Origin: a virus
IMG/VR virus record: IMGVR_UViG_3300029787_000106
Location: 1 to 37,997 of that record
Length of the DNA stretch: 37,997 nucleotides
Strand: one strand, 5' to 3'
Below are positions 1 to 8,808 of this stretch, piece by piece. The notes under the pieces were generated by a model. That model was given only the letters and a program-made list of their open reading frames with translations. It made no database searches and was not told where the DNA came from. A program made the position numbers and the translations under genes. How positions within the stretch are numbered: the stretch's first letter is position 1; each line of letters starts with the position of its first letter.

Positions 1-1
1 A

Positions 2-409
2 CTATCCGTAATGCTTAATGACGCTCAAACAGACGTTATAGACATCACCATCGCTATGAGCAACCGTAGTAAACATAATGTCGCCGGTAACTCCGGTGCC
101 AGCATTATTTGGAATACCACTAAATTCGCTAAAATCTAATTCGTCTGAGTAATCTGCATTCAACTGCCATGCTAAAACATCAGTGTCTGCATCGAAAAAT
201 ATCTTTACACCCATACCAATGTTGGTGTACCAAATCTTTTCAATTGTTACTTTTGAACATGCGGCACCAGATACTGGGTCTACTGAAAGAGCAGATACAT
301 CTATCTTCTTTACAGCAGCCTCGCCAGTACCGTCGCTTACATTTGTAAAACGGAAGATGGCCTTTCGGGGGCCATCTTGAATCGTTTGTGAAGCTACTGC
401 ATCAGCCAT
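2..409 (-). CDS. putative virion structural protein (135 aa)
   Basis: Unrecognised protein of 135 residues, rich in Gly, Thr, Asp and Val with little charge clustering, as in beta-rich virion proteins. It is the last gene visible at the left edge of the leftward head operon, 12 bp beyond the 182-aa gene, and has a complete stop codon at positions 2-4. An AGGAG-like ribosome site precedes the start (rc of the bases around 413-420). No transmembrane segment or catalytic motif is visible. Its position after the major capsid gene suggests a head decoration, completion or neck protein, but that is inference from gene order only. Confidence 0.6.
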   Translation of the reverse strand: MADAVASQTIQDGPRKAIFRFTNVSDGTGEAAVKKIDVSALSVDPVSGAACSKVTIEKIWYTNIGMGVKIFFDADTDVLAWQLNADYSDELDFSEFSGIPNNAGTGVTGDIMFTTVAHSDGDVYNVCLSVIKHYG

Positions 410-421
410 AACTGTCTCCTA

Positions 422-970
422 TTACGCTATCTGAACGTACTCAATAATAAACGTAAAAGAGCCAGCGGTGGTTGCGTCAACTGTGTTAGTGATATTGCAA
501 TAGATTGTTCTTGCAGCAGAAGTGTACTGAACAGAAGCAGGAGCCGTAGTGCCACTTTGAGTCTGAACAACCAAAGTAGTCAAAGTTACGTTGTGTTCAA
601 CAACAGTTGTACCGCCATCTAAAATCTCATCAGTCACTGCTGCAACGATTTGTGCGCCAGAAGACGAAGTACCAACCTCATAGCCAATGTCACCTGTGCC
701 AATAACTGGGGAGGTGTCACAGAAAATTTTAATGTCGGTAATAATGGTATTTGCAGGTTGTGTAAACTCGCCAATTGATGGGCTATCACCTGCTGTAGTG
801 TTAACGGTAACGCCTGTAGCAAAGCCAACATGCTTTACATACTTGCTAGTTACGATTCCAGTAGAAGCAATGTCAACAACTTCAGTAATTGCGCCAGTGC
901 TGCTATTTTCCGAAATAACCTTAAACCCATTCTTTGAGCGGACTGCGCCGCTGAATGTAGTATTCGCCAT
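422..970 (-). CDS. putative minor capsid or decoration protein (182 aa)
   Basis: A 182-residue protein very rich in Thr, Ser, Gly, Val and Ile, with alternating hydrophobic residues suggesting an all-beta fold. It has almost no Lys or Arg after residue 50. The N-terminus starts MANTTFSGAVRSKNGF, the kind of 'SGxxxSxxGF' opening I associate with surface-exposed phage head proteins. The start is supported by AGGAG about 7 nt upstream on the minus strand. It lies 105 bp downstream of the major capsid gene, after a terminator-like hairpin and the parS-like palindrome, so it may be expressed at a different level from the capsid. Function is inferred from composition and position. Confidence 0.6.
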   Translation of the reverse strand: MANTTFSGAVRSKNGFKVISENSSTGAITEVVDIASTGIVTSKYVKHVGFATGVTVNTTAGDSPSIGEFTQPANTIITDIKIFCDTSPVIGTGDIGYEVGTSSSGAQIVAAVTDEILDGGTTVVEHNVTLTTLVVQTQSGTTAPASVQYTSAARTIYCNITNTVDATTAGSFTFIIEYVQIA

Positions 971-1000
971 GAGTATCTCCTGTCGTGGCTAATGTCAGAC

Positions 1001-1016
1001 TGTTCCACGTGGAACA
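1001..1016. promoter_or_regulatory. parS-like 16-bp palindrome (ParB-loading site)
   Basis: The 16 bases TGTTCCACGTGGAACA form a perfect palindrome. They match the chromosomal parS consensus (tGTTnCACGTGnAACa) at every position and, to my knowledge, equal the symmetric parS variant used in Pseudomonas-like gammaproteobacteria. The site is intergenic, between the major capsid gene and the 182-aa gene. A chance exact 16-mer in 38 kb is expected about 1 in 100,000 times. No ParA or ParB gene is present in the window, so any binding protein would be the host's or encoded elsewhere on the phage. Confidence 0.75.
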
Positions 1017-1027
1017 TTCTGTCAGGG

Positions 1028-1068
1028 ATAAAAAAAAGGACTACCCAAGTATAACCTGAGTAGTCCTT
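1028..1068 (-). terminator. rho-independent terminator after the major capsid gene
   Basis: On the minus strand the stem AAGGACTAC (rc of 1060-1068) pairs perfectly over 9 bp with GTAGTCCTT (rc of 1036-1044) across a 15-nt loop. It is followed directly by a run of T residues (positions 1037 down to about 1030). It begins 8 nt past the capsid stop codon. This is the strongest intrinsic terminator in the structural block and would end or attenuate transcripts after the capsid gene. Confidence 0.85.
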
Positions 1069-1075
1069 AAAAGCT

Positions 1076-2014
1076 CTAGCTAGAGCCGGGTGATCCGAAA
1101 ATTCCAAGTGGATCAGAAACGCCGAAACTGTAGCGTTCACGCGCTTTATAGCGCACGTTACCAGTATCGAAGTCACCATCCATAGAATTTTCTAATGCTG
1201 CCCGTTCAAAGTGCTTCATGCCATTTGGAACGTCAGTAATCAAGAACCACGCATTTGTATCTGTGAGGTAATGATTTACTGAGTAGCCTTCTGGAATGCT
1301 GCCATTTGTATAGATAGCGTTCAGATCATTGTCTGCCGTACCAACACGACCTTCTGTCTGAAGGATACGAGTTGCGGTAAACATCAACGCAGGTGGAACA
1401 ATCAACTTGCGAGGACGGGCTGCAATCAGCAATCCACGCTCGTCAGTCCATCCTGCAATAGCAATGATAGCTGCCTCTAAAGAAGTTTCGTTCAAGTCAG
1501 CCGCCGTCGCAGGACGATTGCTATTCTTGCCGCCACTTACGAGAGGGTGTCCATCACCACCAGTAACGCCATCGCCAGAAGCAGTAAACAAGTTTACGCC
1601 GTCACCCGATTGGAATGAGTTTGTAAAACCATTGTTTAATGGCTGTGCAGATTTAACCTGCTTGGTGTATGCCATAGCTCGTGCTAGCGCCTTGGTGTAA
1701 CGAGCAGAAAGAGAATCGTAAAGATTATCTTCCATCGCTTCCTCGGTGATTGCAAAACCCATAGCTACTGTTTCGTGATTAAAGCGAGCAGTAAACGACT
1801 CTTGTGCAGCATCATATGTAATGCTTTCACCTTCGCCTTTTGTTGGTGCTGCGCCAAAGCCACTTAGCTTGACTTCTTCCTCAAATGAACGATCAGAAGA
1901 TTCTGTGTCGTAGATTTGAGTATGTTCATCTTCGTACTTCGTATACTCCAAACCGAACAAGGCATTAAGCCCCGGCAGGAGTTCTTTAAGCATTTGCGCT
2001 CTTGAAATTGCCAT
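1076..2014 (-). CDS. major capsid protein
   Basis: A 312-residue major head protein. The N-terminus MAISRAQMLKELLPGLNALF, followed by an acidic stretch around residues 24-48 and the region 'ETVAMGFAITEEAMEDNLYD' (about 80-99), is what I recognise from HK97-fold capsid proteins of marine phages. The C-terminal part, with 'YKARERYSFGVSDP' near the end, is also typical. An AGGAGA site precedes the ATG. Order scaffold, 149-aa protein, decoration protein, capsid fits a head-assembly operon, and a strong terminator follows the stop codon. The family assignment comes from remembered sequence features and context. Confidence 0.88.
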   Translation of the reverse strand: MAISRAQMLKELLPGLNALFGLEYTKYEDEHTQIYDTESSDRSFEEEVKLSGFGAAPTKGEGESITYDAAQESFTARFNHETVAMGFAITEEAMEDNLYDSLSARYTKALARAMAYTKQVKSAQPLNNGFTNSFQSGDGVNLFTASGDGVTGGDGHPLVSGGKNSNRPATAADLNETSLEAAIIAIAGWTDERGLLIAARPRKLIVPPALMFTATRILQTEGRVGTADNDLNAIYTNGSIPEGYSVNHYLTDTNAWFLITDVPNGMKHFERAALENSMDGDFDTGNVRYKARERYSFGVSDPLGIFGSPGSS

Positions 2015-2027
2015 TGCTTAGTTCTCC

Positions 2028-2606
2028 TTAAACGCCGGTTGTGTTTCTGTACGCATGACCAACATTAAAAATGAAGAGTGCGTCCGTGAATGCATCACCA
2101 ATAGTGCTACTAGGGCCATCATAAAAATCATAGATTCGCAATGGCAAAGTATTGGTAGTTGCAGTTGAATCGGCATCAACAGCATTTTTACTGTTACCGA
2201 TAGAGGTTGTTCCAGCAGTTTGGATAACATCAAAGTTAGACCCAAGTGCTGTTTGAGCAATAGCGCCATCAGCTTGCATCAAGAAAACCACATCGGGATC
2301 ACTTAATACATATGCCATAGCATCTGATGCAACAGTTGACGCTGGCCAATACTGGCTAAACGTCATCTGGTTAGTGGTAGGGTCTGTATATTTACAGCCC
2401 ATAAAAATGCCAACAGTGGTTAGCGTAGCAGTGCCTGTATCTTTTTCGATAGTACCTGCTGCAACCATTTTGACAAAATCGCCGTTAAAAATAGCAGTTG
2501 CATAACCGCTAGCGATTTTAAGATGTTGAACCTTTCCATTGAAAGATCCGCTAGCACTTGTGGTGCTAACTGGTCTTGCCCCATGGGGCGCGGCTGTAGT
2601 AGCCAT
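2028..2606 (-). CDS. putative capsid decoration or structural protein (192 aa)
   Basis: A 192-residue Thr/Ala/Gly-rich protein, probably beta-rich. It contains 'GDFVKMVAAGTIEK' (around 42-55) and 'GIFMGCKYTDPTTNQMTFSQYWPAS', a segment I recognise from small head proteins encoded next to the capsid gene in marine phages. It lies 13 bp upstream of the capsid gene in the same operon, with a strong AGGAG site 7-8 nt before its ATG. There is no signal peptide or membrane segment. It is most likely a head decoration or stabilisation protein. Confidence 0.65.
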   Translation of the reverse strand: MATTAAPHGARPVSTTSASGSFNGKVQHLKIASGYATAIFNGDFVKMVAAGTIEKDTGTATLTTVGIFMGCKYTDPTTNQMTFSQYWPASTVASDAMAYVLSDPDVVFLMQADGAIAQTALGSNFDVIQTAGTTSIGNSKNAVDADSTATTNTLPLRIYDFYDGPSSTIGDAFTDALFIFNVGHAYRNTTGV

Positions 2607-2639
2607 AATTGAGTTCTCCTAACAAATAAAAATAAGTTG

Positions 2640-3089
2640 TTATTTACCAAAACTACTTACGCGAGTTTTTCGATCAGGTCGGAGCATAGGCATCCGTGGA
2701 TCATTTTCTCGCATGTAAGATTGGTCAACACTTTCCATTTGTTGCGCTGCAACTCCCTCGTAATGACGCTGGCGCGAATCCGCAACTTCCTGTGGAGCCT
2801 TACACAATAACTGACCGCCAATTTCAACACATCCGGGAAACTGAGAGTTATGATCAGGCATAACTTCTAGCTCTGGGTGGTCTTCAAGCTTCACTGGCTC
2901 CCATCCTTCTCTAAAGCGCATAGATACATTAGTTGCATCTGATTGCCCTACCATAGATGTACGAATCCATCTAAACGCCCATCCCGGTTGTGGGATTGGA
3001 TCTGGTAGCAGATTGGGTGGTGTCCACTGCTGCTCTCTAGCTGTGTTATCTCTCGACTCCAATTCTCTTGGTTCTCTTGTTTCGCTCAT
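2640..3089 (-). CDS. conserved phage head-operon protein (149 aa)
   Basis: A 149-residue hydrophilic protein with an acidic, Arg-rich N-terminus (about 1-25). A central conserved-looking core, 'GWAFRWIRTSMVGQSDATN' (about 36-54) then 'RFREGWEPV', recurs in my memory among marine phage head operons without an assigned function. The C-terminus is Met, Arg and Asp rich. Its ATG overlaps the stop of the scaffold-like gene by one base, implying translational coupling. A role in head assembly is inferred from position. Confidence 0.6.
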   Translation of the reverse strand: MSETREPRELESRDNTAREQQWTPPNLLPDPIPQPGWAFRWIRTSMVGQSDATNVSMRFREGWEPVKLEDHPELEVMPDHNSQFPGCVEIGGQLLCKAPQEVADSRQRHYEGVAAQQMESVDQSYMRENDPRMPMLRPDRKTRVSSFGK

Positions 3090-4000
3090 TACGACATCCT
3101 CTGTTTCTGGGCAGCATATTGCTGCGGGGTAATTCCTAGTTTCTTGATAAGCTGGATTTCCGAGCTACTCAATTTAACTTGTGTTTTCTTACCACCACTT
3201 CGTTGCGCTGGTGCAACTGGTGAAGATGATGTCCTTGTTTGAGAAGCAGTGCCTTCGTCTTTTGTTTCTATACCAAAAGCTGATGGAAATGAATCCCTCA
3301 AAGCTTTATCAATAGCTCCAAAATACTCAGGGGAGTTTCTTTCGACACCCCTTTTCACTAACATCTCGTCAAGCCCATAAGCAAATCCTGTGACTGCTTC
3401 GTTTCCGGGCGCTCCAAACCAAGTGTTTTGCCCCAGCCATCCCTGCAATCGCGGGTCAAGCTGTTGCTGTTGCGGTGGCTGTCCCACCGTATTAGCAGGG
3501 GGTTGCTGTTGTCCCTGCGCCTGTGGCTGCATTTGAGGCTGATAGTTCTGTATATAAGCTCTATCTGCCTGTATTTGCGCAAGCTGTTCTTGCGCCTCAA
3601 CCATAGAATCTGTATCGCCCTCTTCATGGGCTTGCTTGTACCTTTGCTTCGCAGCCGTTAATTCGGCTTCAGTGCGATTCTGTACACTCTGAAGCAATGC
3701 TTGTTCGCTTTGGCCTACAAGTCCTTGTAAGCGCTGAACCTCTGTTTGGGTTCCTTGTGCAAACTGCACAGCCTCATCTCTTAATCTTTGCGCAGCTTCT
3801 TTCTCTCTGCGCTGTTGATGATACTCGTATTTTAATCTGTTTAAACGCTTTTTAACACGCTCATCTTGAACGTCAATCTCTTCATCAATGTTAAACGGTT
3901 CAACATCAGATCTTACAGGGCGACGATCTTCTTCTGGAGTATCGTCTACCTCAATGATTTCTATATCATCGGGTTCTGGTAATGCTACTTCTTCAGACAC
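3089..4000 (-). CDS. putative scaffolding protein
   Basis: A 303-residue protein with the typical build of a phage scaffold. It has an acidic N-terminus (1-45), a long charged helical and coiled-coil region (about 48-150), a Gln/Pro-rich linker (about 155-185) and a basic C-terminal tail with 'KKLGITPQQYAAQKQRMS'. Basic C-terminal helices of scaffolds bind the capsid shell in well studied phages. It lies between portal/GroES and the capsid gene, where scaffolds usually sit. One GTTTAAAC palindrome falls inside it at 3839, read as Leu-Asn. Confidence 0.7.
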   Translation of the reverse strand: MSEEVALPEPDDIEIIEVDDTPEEDRRPVRSDVEPFNIDEEIDVQDERVKKRLNRLKYEYHQQRREKEAAQRLRDEAVQFAQGTQTEVQRLQGLVGQSEQALLQSVQNRTEAELTAAKQRYKQAHEEGDTDSMVEAQEQLAQIQADRAYIQNYQPQMQPQAQGQQQPPANTVGQPPQQQQLDPRLQGWLGQNTWFGAPGNEAVTGFAYGLDEMLVKRGVERNSPEYFGAIDKALRDSFPSAFGIETKDEGTASQTRTSSSPVAPAQRSGGKKTQVKLSSSEIQLIKKLGITPQQYAAQKQRMS

Positions 4001-4391
4001 GGCTTATACCTCTTGGATCTTGTACTACGGCTTCGGGTGTATCATCGTTAATCAAACGGAATTCTTTGCCATGAATTTTTATTCTGGTTCCGCTATACGC
4101 CCTCATTAAGATAAAGTCTCCCTCTTTGCACCAAGGCCCATTAGGAAATCGTTTTGTATCTTTATAACAGTCTGGCCCCATTGCAATAACAAACCCTACC
4201 ATCGAAGCAGTTTCTTCGATTTCTAGCGTTGTCCTTGCTTTTATAATGCCGCCTTCTGTTTTTTCCTCTATCTCCGGTAATCCAATAAGGATGTGGTATC
4301 CAGTAGGCACTGGAAGTTGACTAGCTTTTTCTGTATCTGCTTTGTCTTCTTCAGCGCCAATGGACGTTACGTCCACTTCTGCTGCTGTCAT
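3993..4391 (-). CDS. GroES-like co-chaperonin
   Basis: A 132-residue protein of the GroES (Cpn10) family. After a 26-residue acidic extension it follows the family pattern: first strand 'PTGYHILIGLPE' (29-40), mobile-loop region with 'EEKTEGGII' (42-50; compare ETKSAGGIV in bacterial GroES), 'GFVIAMGPDCY' (66-76), 'CKEGDFILMRAYSG' (88-101) and 'FRLINDDTPEAVV' (111-123). Phage co-chaperonins such as T4 gp31 replace host GroES so that GroEL can fold the phage capsid protein. Its place inside the head operon fits that job. No GroEL partner is seen. It overlaps the scaffold gene by 8 bp. Confidence 0.85.
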   Translation of the reverse strand: MTAAEVDVTSIGAEEDKADTEKASQLPVPTGYHILIGLPEIEEKTEGGIIKARTTLEIEETASMVGFVIAMGPDCYKDTKRFPNGPWCKEGDFILMRAYSGTRIKIHGKEFRLINDDTPEAVVQDPRGISRV

Positions 4392-4448
4392 TTTTTCACT
4401 CTCTGCAACACTTAAAGGGAAGTGTAGTACCCGCGCATCCTGATGATG

Positions 4449-4652
4449 CTAAATTTCTGTAAAGGTCTTATCTGCTACCTCTCGTATTTCTCTAGCAGCC
4501 ATTTGTAATCCTTCTAGCTGCCCTCTAAACAATTTGTAGTCTTCAATAGACTCAACCGATCCTGCAATCAGCTTTTCTTTACAATGCGACTCTAGGTCGT
4601 TTAAACGCGACAATATCAAATCAATAAACTGTGGGTCAATAAAATCACCCAT
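4449..4652 (-). CDS. small hypothetical protein, portal-coupled (67 aa)
   Basis: A 67-residue acidic helical protein that I do not recognise. It overlaps the portal stop codon by 8 bp (its ATG is at 4650-4652), which suggests translational coupling to the portal. It contains a GTTTAAAC site at 4599 read as 'RLNDL'. There is no membrane segment or cysteine cluster. Small helical proteins at this place in short-tailed phage operons are often of unknown head function. Confidence 0.55.
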   Translation of the reverse strand: MGDFIDPQFIDLILSRLNDLESHCKEKLIAGSVESIEDYKLFRGQLEGLQMAAREIREVADKTFTEI

Positions 4653-7245
4653 TGCGTTTTGGATTCATAATCTGATCTGCAAGCTTGCGACCTATTTCAG
4701 CGCCTTTACTTTTTTCTACAAGATTAGCTCGCTCAATTGCAGCATCTCGATCATTAGTTTTATCAACAATCCTTGCGCCAAGCTCTGCGCCAGCAATCTT
4801 AGCTTTAGCATCAAGCTCCGCTTGGGTAATCCTTTCTTCACTGTTGATCTTGATCTGAAGCTCGCTCATATCTTGCTCAAGCTTCATTCGCTCTAATTGA
4901 TCTCTCATTTCTGCCTTACGAGCATCAAGCGCCAGTTTTTCTTGCGCTGTTGCTACTCGCTGCGCATCTGATTGCGCCTTAGCCATGGCGGTTTGCTCTT
5001 CGATTTGAAGTTCTTTTTGCTTCAACTGCAAGATTGGATCATTAGCTTGCGCAGCTTGCTGTTGTTGTTGAGCTTCAGCTTGTCCCTTTTGCAACAATTG
5101 TTCTGCTGCTTGTGCAACAAGTGATGACAACTTAGCTTCAATTTCAGGCGGCAACTCTGTTTCGGCAGAAGGAAGATCTAAACCAAGTTCTTTCTGAATC
5201 TCTACTCTGTACTGGAACGCCAAGTGTTCTGCAATATGTGCAGACACTGCGGCTTGAATAGCTTGTTGATTCGGAGCTTGCGCCATAAGTTCCATAATTC
5301 TTGGATCTTGCATTGCTGCCATATGCGTCTTGATATGCGCTTCGTGATCTTGATAGGCAAAAGCTTTTACTGGCTCTCCATTTATAAAATCCATATTTTC
5401 TGTAACTGGATCTTTAGGAGAAAGGTCATCTGTTTCTGGAACAAGTGTTTCTGGATCTCTTATTCCTAATGCCTCAAGCATTTGTCTATGCAGCGCTGGC
5501 AAATCATAAAGCTGTGGTGATTGTTGCGCCAACTGCATAGCCGCCTGATATTGCATAATCCGCTGCGACATAGTGGCAGCATTTGGATTTGCCACAGGTA
5601 CTACGTCTATCTGATCATTAAAGTCTTTTTGAATATCTTGCTTTTCACCATACGGCTGGTATGGATACTCGCTTGGCCCAAAGTCTTTAACAATATTTGT
5701 AACAAGCCTTAGCTCATTTTTCATAGATGCATGTAGTCTTGCTTGTATTGCAGACATAACTTTCATGTTTCGCTCTATCAATGCAAGCGTAGTTCCCACA
5801 GGAGCTTGGCTATTCATGTCTGACGCCTTTACATCAGCCATTGATGCAAAGCGTCGAGCCTCTTCTACAAGGTTGCCAAGGAGGTTATAGAGCGTTGTGC
5901 TTGGTTCTTTGTATGGCAAAAACGAAATGTTTTCTTTAATTGTTCCACCGGGGACATCTACATCACGAAACTCTCCGGGCATAATTGGAGTATCGTCTGC
6001 GTTAATGCGCATACCCCTTGTCTTTAACCCGCCCGGAAGATTTGCCAAAGTACCTGCATCAACTAACTGGCGAAGTATTGAGGTTGAGGATTTAACTAGA
6101 CCGCCAATCAAATGCACCAAACCTAAGCCATAAAAGCCCAAGCCCGGAATATATTCATAGTGTACAAAGTGATCGCGCTTACGCTTAAGCGGATCATCTT
6201 CATAATAGTTTCTGCGAATAGATAAAATCGCAGCAGAGTCTTTATCTACAGTAACAACATAAGGAATAGCTATGCCTGTAGGCTCGCCATCTTTCATATC
6301 TTCAAAGCCTTCAAGATCAAGCTCTACTTGAATCTCCAGCAAAGAATATACGGTTTCTCCAAATAAATAATTAGATCCACCTGATGGAGAATAACTTTCT
6401 CCTGTCAACTCACTGTATTTTTCTTTTACAGGGTCAACTGAAGAGTCACCGCCCTTTAGCTCTACGTCCCTATAAAAACCTGCAACTTGTAACTTGCGAA
6501 CATCATTGCCCGTCTTGCGCATTCGATGCGTCATACGAGTTAATGATTTAAGATCTGTTGCTCCGTTAAATACAACTAAATCTTCTGCTGGAACAAACAT
6601 TGAGCAAGGTCGGCCCATTGTTAGGTCATAATAAACTTTTTTAAATGCACTACCTGCTAGTGGTAGTGAAAATAACATCCGCTCCGTTTCTGGACGAAAC
6701 TCAGTCATTTCTTCGGTAAGTAAATAATTTAAATAGTTTTGTATACGATTTGCTTGCTTATATATTTCATCGTCTGCTTCGCCAACTATCTTTGTTCTTG
6801 CTGGGCCTTGCGCTGGAAACAACTCTCCAATTGCCTGAGACTGAAATCTAATAACGGATTCAGCAAGTAGGGGGTGGTGTACGCCACAAGCTCCGGGCCA
6901 CGGCTCAGTACGGTCTTCGATTTTCAAACCTAGTAGATCAAGACCCTCAACGTAGGTGTCTTCCCAATCCCTTCTGGATGCAAGGTCATCTTCAAATGCT
7001 GAAACAAGCTCAGACCCAAGCATATCGAGATCCATGTCATCCATGAACTCAGCAAGGTTTGCATCAAATGGCGCATCGTCTACTTTAGCTTTGGGATCAA
7101 AGTCAATAATCATCCCGCCATCTTCAGTCTCAATTGCAACTGAGTCGGGATTTTCTATCTCAATAACCATTGCTGGCTCAGAAGCTTCTAATCTTCCAGC
7201 CATGTCAGCCATTTCTAAAGCGTCTAGTGACTTATCTACAGCCAT
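4645..7245 (-). CDS. portal protein
   Basis: An 866-residue portal protein, which forms the dodecameric DNA gate at one vertex of the head. Family signs are 'DWEDTYVEGLDLLGLK' (about 92-107), the 'EPWPGACGVHHPLLAESVIRF' region just after it (about 113-134) and the downstream 'GELFPAQGPARTKIVGE'. The C-terminal part after about residue 720 is Gln/Ala rich and then strongly coiled-coil (about 735-840), making the protein longer than the 500-700 residues usual for portals. It lies directly after the large terminase gene with a 33-bp gap that holds a GTTTAAAC site at 7268. Confidence 0.88.
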   Translation of the reverse strand: MAVDKSLDALEMADMAGRLEASEPAMVIEIENPDSVAIETEDGGMIIDFDPKAKVDDAPFDANLAEFMDDMDLDMLGSELVSAFEDDLASRRDWEDTYVEGLDLLGLKIEDRTEPWPGACGVHHPLLAESVIRFQSQAIGELFPAQGPARTKIVGEADDEIYKQANRIQNYLNYLLTEEMTEFRPETERMLFSLPLAGSAFKKVYYDLTMGRPCSMFVPAEDLVVFNGATDLKSLTRMTHRMRKTGNDVRKLQVAGFYRDVELKGGDSSVDPVKEKYSELTGESYSPSGGSNYLFGETVYSLLEIQVELDLEGFEDMKDGEPTGIAIPYVVTVDKDSAAILSIRRNYYEDDPLKRKRDHFVHYEYIPGLGFYGLGLVHLIGGLVKSSTSILRQLVDAGTLANLPGGLKTRGMRINADDTPIMPGEFRDVDVPGGTIKENISFLPYKEPSTTLYNLLGNLVEEARRFASMADVKASDMNSQAPVGTTLALIERNMKVMSAIQARLHASMKNELRLVTNIVKDFGPSEYPYQPYGEKQDIQKDFNDQIDVVPVANPNAATMSQRIMQYQAAMQLAQQSPQLYDLPALHRQMLEALGIRDPETLVPETDDLSPKDPVTENMDFINGEPVKAFAYQDHEAHIKTHMAAMQDPRIMELMAQAPNQQAIQAAVSAHIAEHLAFQYRVEIQKELGLDLPSAETELPPEIEAKLSSLVAQAAEQLLQKGQAEAQQQQQAAQANDPILQLKQKELQIEEQTAMAKAQSDAQRVATAQEKLALDARKAEMRDQLERMKLEQDMSELQIKINSEERITQAELDAKAKIAGAELGARIVDKTNDRDAAIERANLVEKSKGAEIGRKLADQIMNPKRNG

Positions 7246-7278
7246 AGTGTTTCCCTCATCGCGGCGAGTTTAAACGCC

Positions 7279-8808
7279 CTAGTAATAGTTAGCAATTCGC
7301 CGTGGCTGGCTCTCTTCATAATCATCATGGTCTAGTGCAATAAAGCCGCCTTGCCTAAATCTAAGTAATGCTTGTGTTGATGAGTCAACCAAGTCATCGT
7401 GATCACCAATAGGAAATGAGGCAAACTCTTCAATCACTTCCTCGGCCCATCTTTTTGGTGGTGCCCAAACAATGCCTGATGCAAAAAAATCTGCAACAGC
7501 GTTTACACGAGACACCTTATCATTGCCACGAGAAGGAGTGTACTCCTGTACGCTTATACCCACAGCCCTTAATTCATAGATCAACGGCGCACCTGCGGCC
7601 TTTGCCTCCACGATAAACGCATCTGGTTGCCAATCTACATACATCTCATAGGCTCGTTTCTTGAGCGTAGGAAACTCCATACGCTCTTTTAAGGCATCTA
7701 ATAGGATTATGTTGGGTGCAAGCATCCCTTCGTCATTTTCTTTGTAGAACACACCCCACGTTGTACAGGCAGAATAGTCAGCCCGTTCATGCTTCATAAA
7801 CGCCGTATCCCAAGATTGAATTACAAACGACACATCAGGCGGATCACGCTCCTCCCAAACTTGCCACCAATCCCGTTTGATGATTGCAGACTCTTCAGAT
7901 GTAGGCTGTTGCTGGTACTGCGCTTCCCATTTAGATATAGGCAGTTCGGCCTTAAGCTTTTCTAATTCATCAATCGGCCAGTATTCAGGCCATAATGAGG
8001 AACCTGATGGCAGTATTGCGGGTAGCTCAATGACTTCCCAATCATCAGATCCATCACGTTGCATGGAATCTCGCGTGATTTGCCCACACAAATCCTTCTG
8101 ACTCCAGCGAGTCATCACAATAATAATTGCACCTCCGGGCTGAAGACGCTGCCGAGGGCCAGAACTAAACCACTCATAAGTAGAATCAAATACCTTTGGA
8201 TCAGCCTGTTGTCCCTGTTGTTCTGAGTGCGGGTCATCTATAATAAGCAAATCAGCACCACGACCAGTAACGGCACCACCAACACCCACAGAGAAGTACT
8301 CACCACCACCTGATACATCAAAGCGACCAGCAGCCTTTGAGTCAGCAGTAAGTGATGTTTCGGGGAACACATCCCCAAACTCTTCACTACCAATCAAGTT
8401 TCTAACCATTCTACCAAAGCGAATAGCAAGCTCGGCGGTGTGAGACGCCATAATAATCTTCTTCTCAGGCATCTTGCCCATAATCCAAGCTGGCAATAAC
8501 CAAGAGGTAAGCTGAGACTTACCCATACGAGGGGGCATGTTAATCATTAAACGCTTACATTCCCCACTAGCAACACGTTCAAACGCCCTTGCCATCTTCC
8601 TATGGTGCCCACCTTCCATAAATGCTGGCCATACAGAAGCACAAAAAGAAAGAAAGTCTTCTTGCGCCCTTTCTCTACGAACAGACTTCTCCAATGCCTC
8701 CATCAAATCCATTACTTGAATACGATCAGCCGCAGAAAGCGTTGACATTCTTTCTGGTGTCAACATTTGTTTCACACTATCCAGTTGTTCAGTAATTGAT
8801 GTTGACAT
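7279..8808 (-). CDS. terL: terminase large subunit
   Basis: A 509-residue packaging motor with both enzyme domains visible. ATPase: Walker A 'PPRMGKS' (92-98), Walker B 'LLIIDD' (187-192), coupling motif 'VMTRWS' (231-236). RNase H-like nuclease: 'SWDTA' with Asp334, 'VEAKAAG' with Glu401, 'GDHDDLVDS' with Asp471/472. It translocates DNA into the prohead through the portal and cuts the concatemer. It is separated from the small subunit by an unusual 240-bp non-coding gap. Confidence 0.95.
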   Translation of the reverse strand: MSTSITEQLDSVKQMLTPERMSTLSAADRIQVMDLMEALEKSVRRERAQEDFLSFCASVWPAFMEGGHHRKMARAFERVASGECKRLMINMPPRMGKSQLTSWLLPAWIMGKMPEKKIIMASHTAELAIRFGRMVRNLIGSEEFGDVFPETSLTADSKAAGRFDVSGGGEYFSVGVGGAVTGRGADLLIIDDPHSEQQGQQADPKVFDSTYEWFSSGPRQRLQPGGAIIIVMTRWSQKDLCGQITRDSMQRDGSDDWEVIELPAILPSGSSLWPEYWPIDELEKLKAELPISKWEAQYQQQPTSEESAIIKRDWWQVWEERDPPDVSFVIQSWDTAFMKHERADYSACTTWGVFYKENDEGMLAPNIILLDALKERMEFPTLKKRAYEMYVDWQPDAFIVEAKAAGAPLIYELRAVGISVQEYTPSRGNDKVSRVNAVADFFASGIVWAPPKRWAEEVIEEFASFPIGDHDDLVDSSTQALLRFRQGGFIALDHDDYEESQPRRIANYY

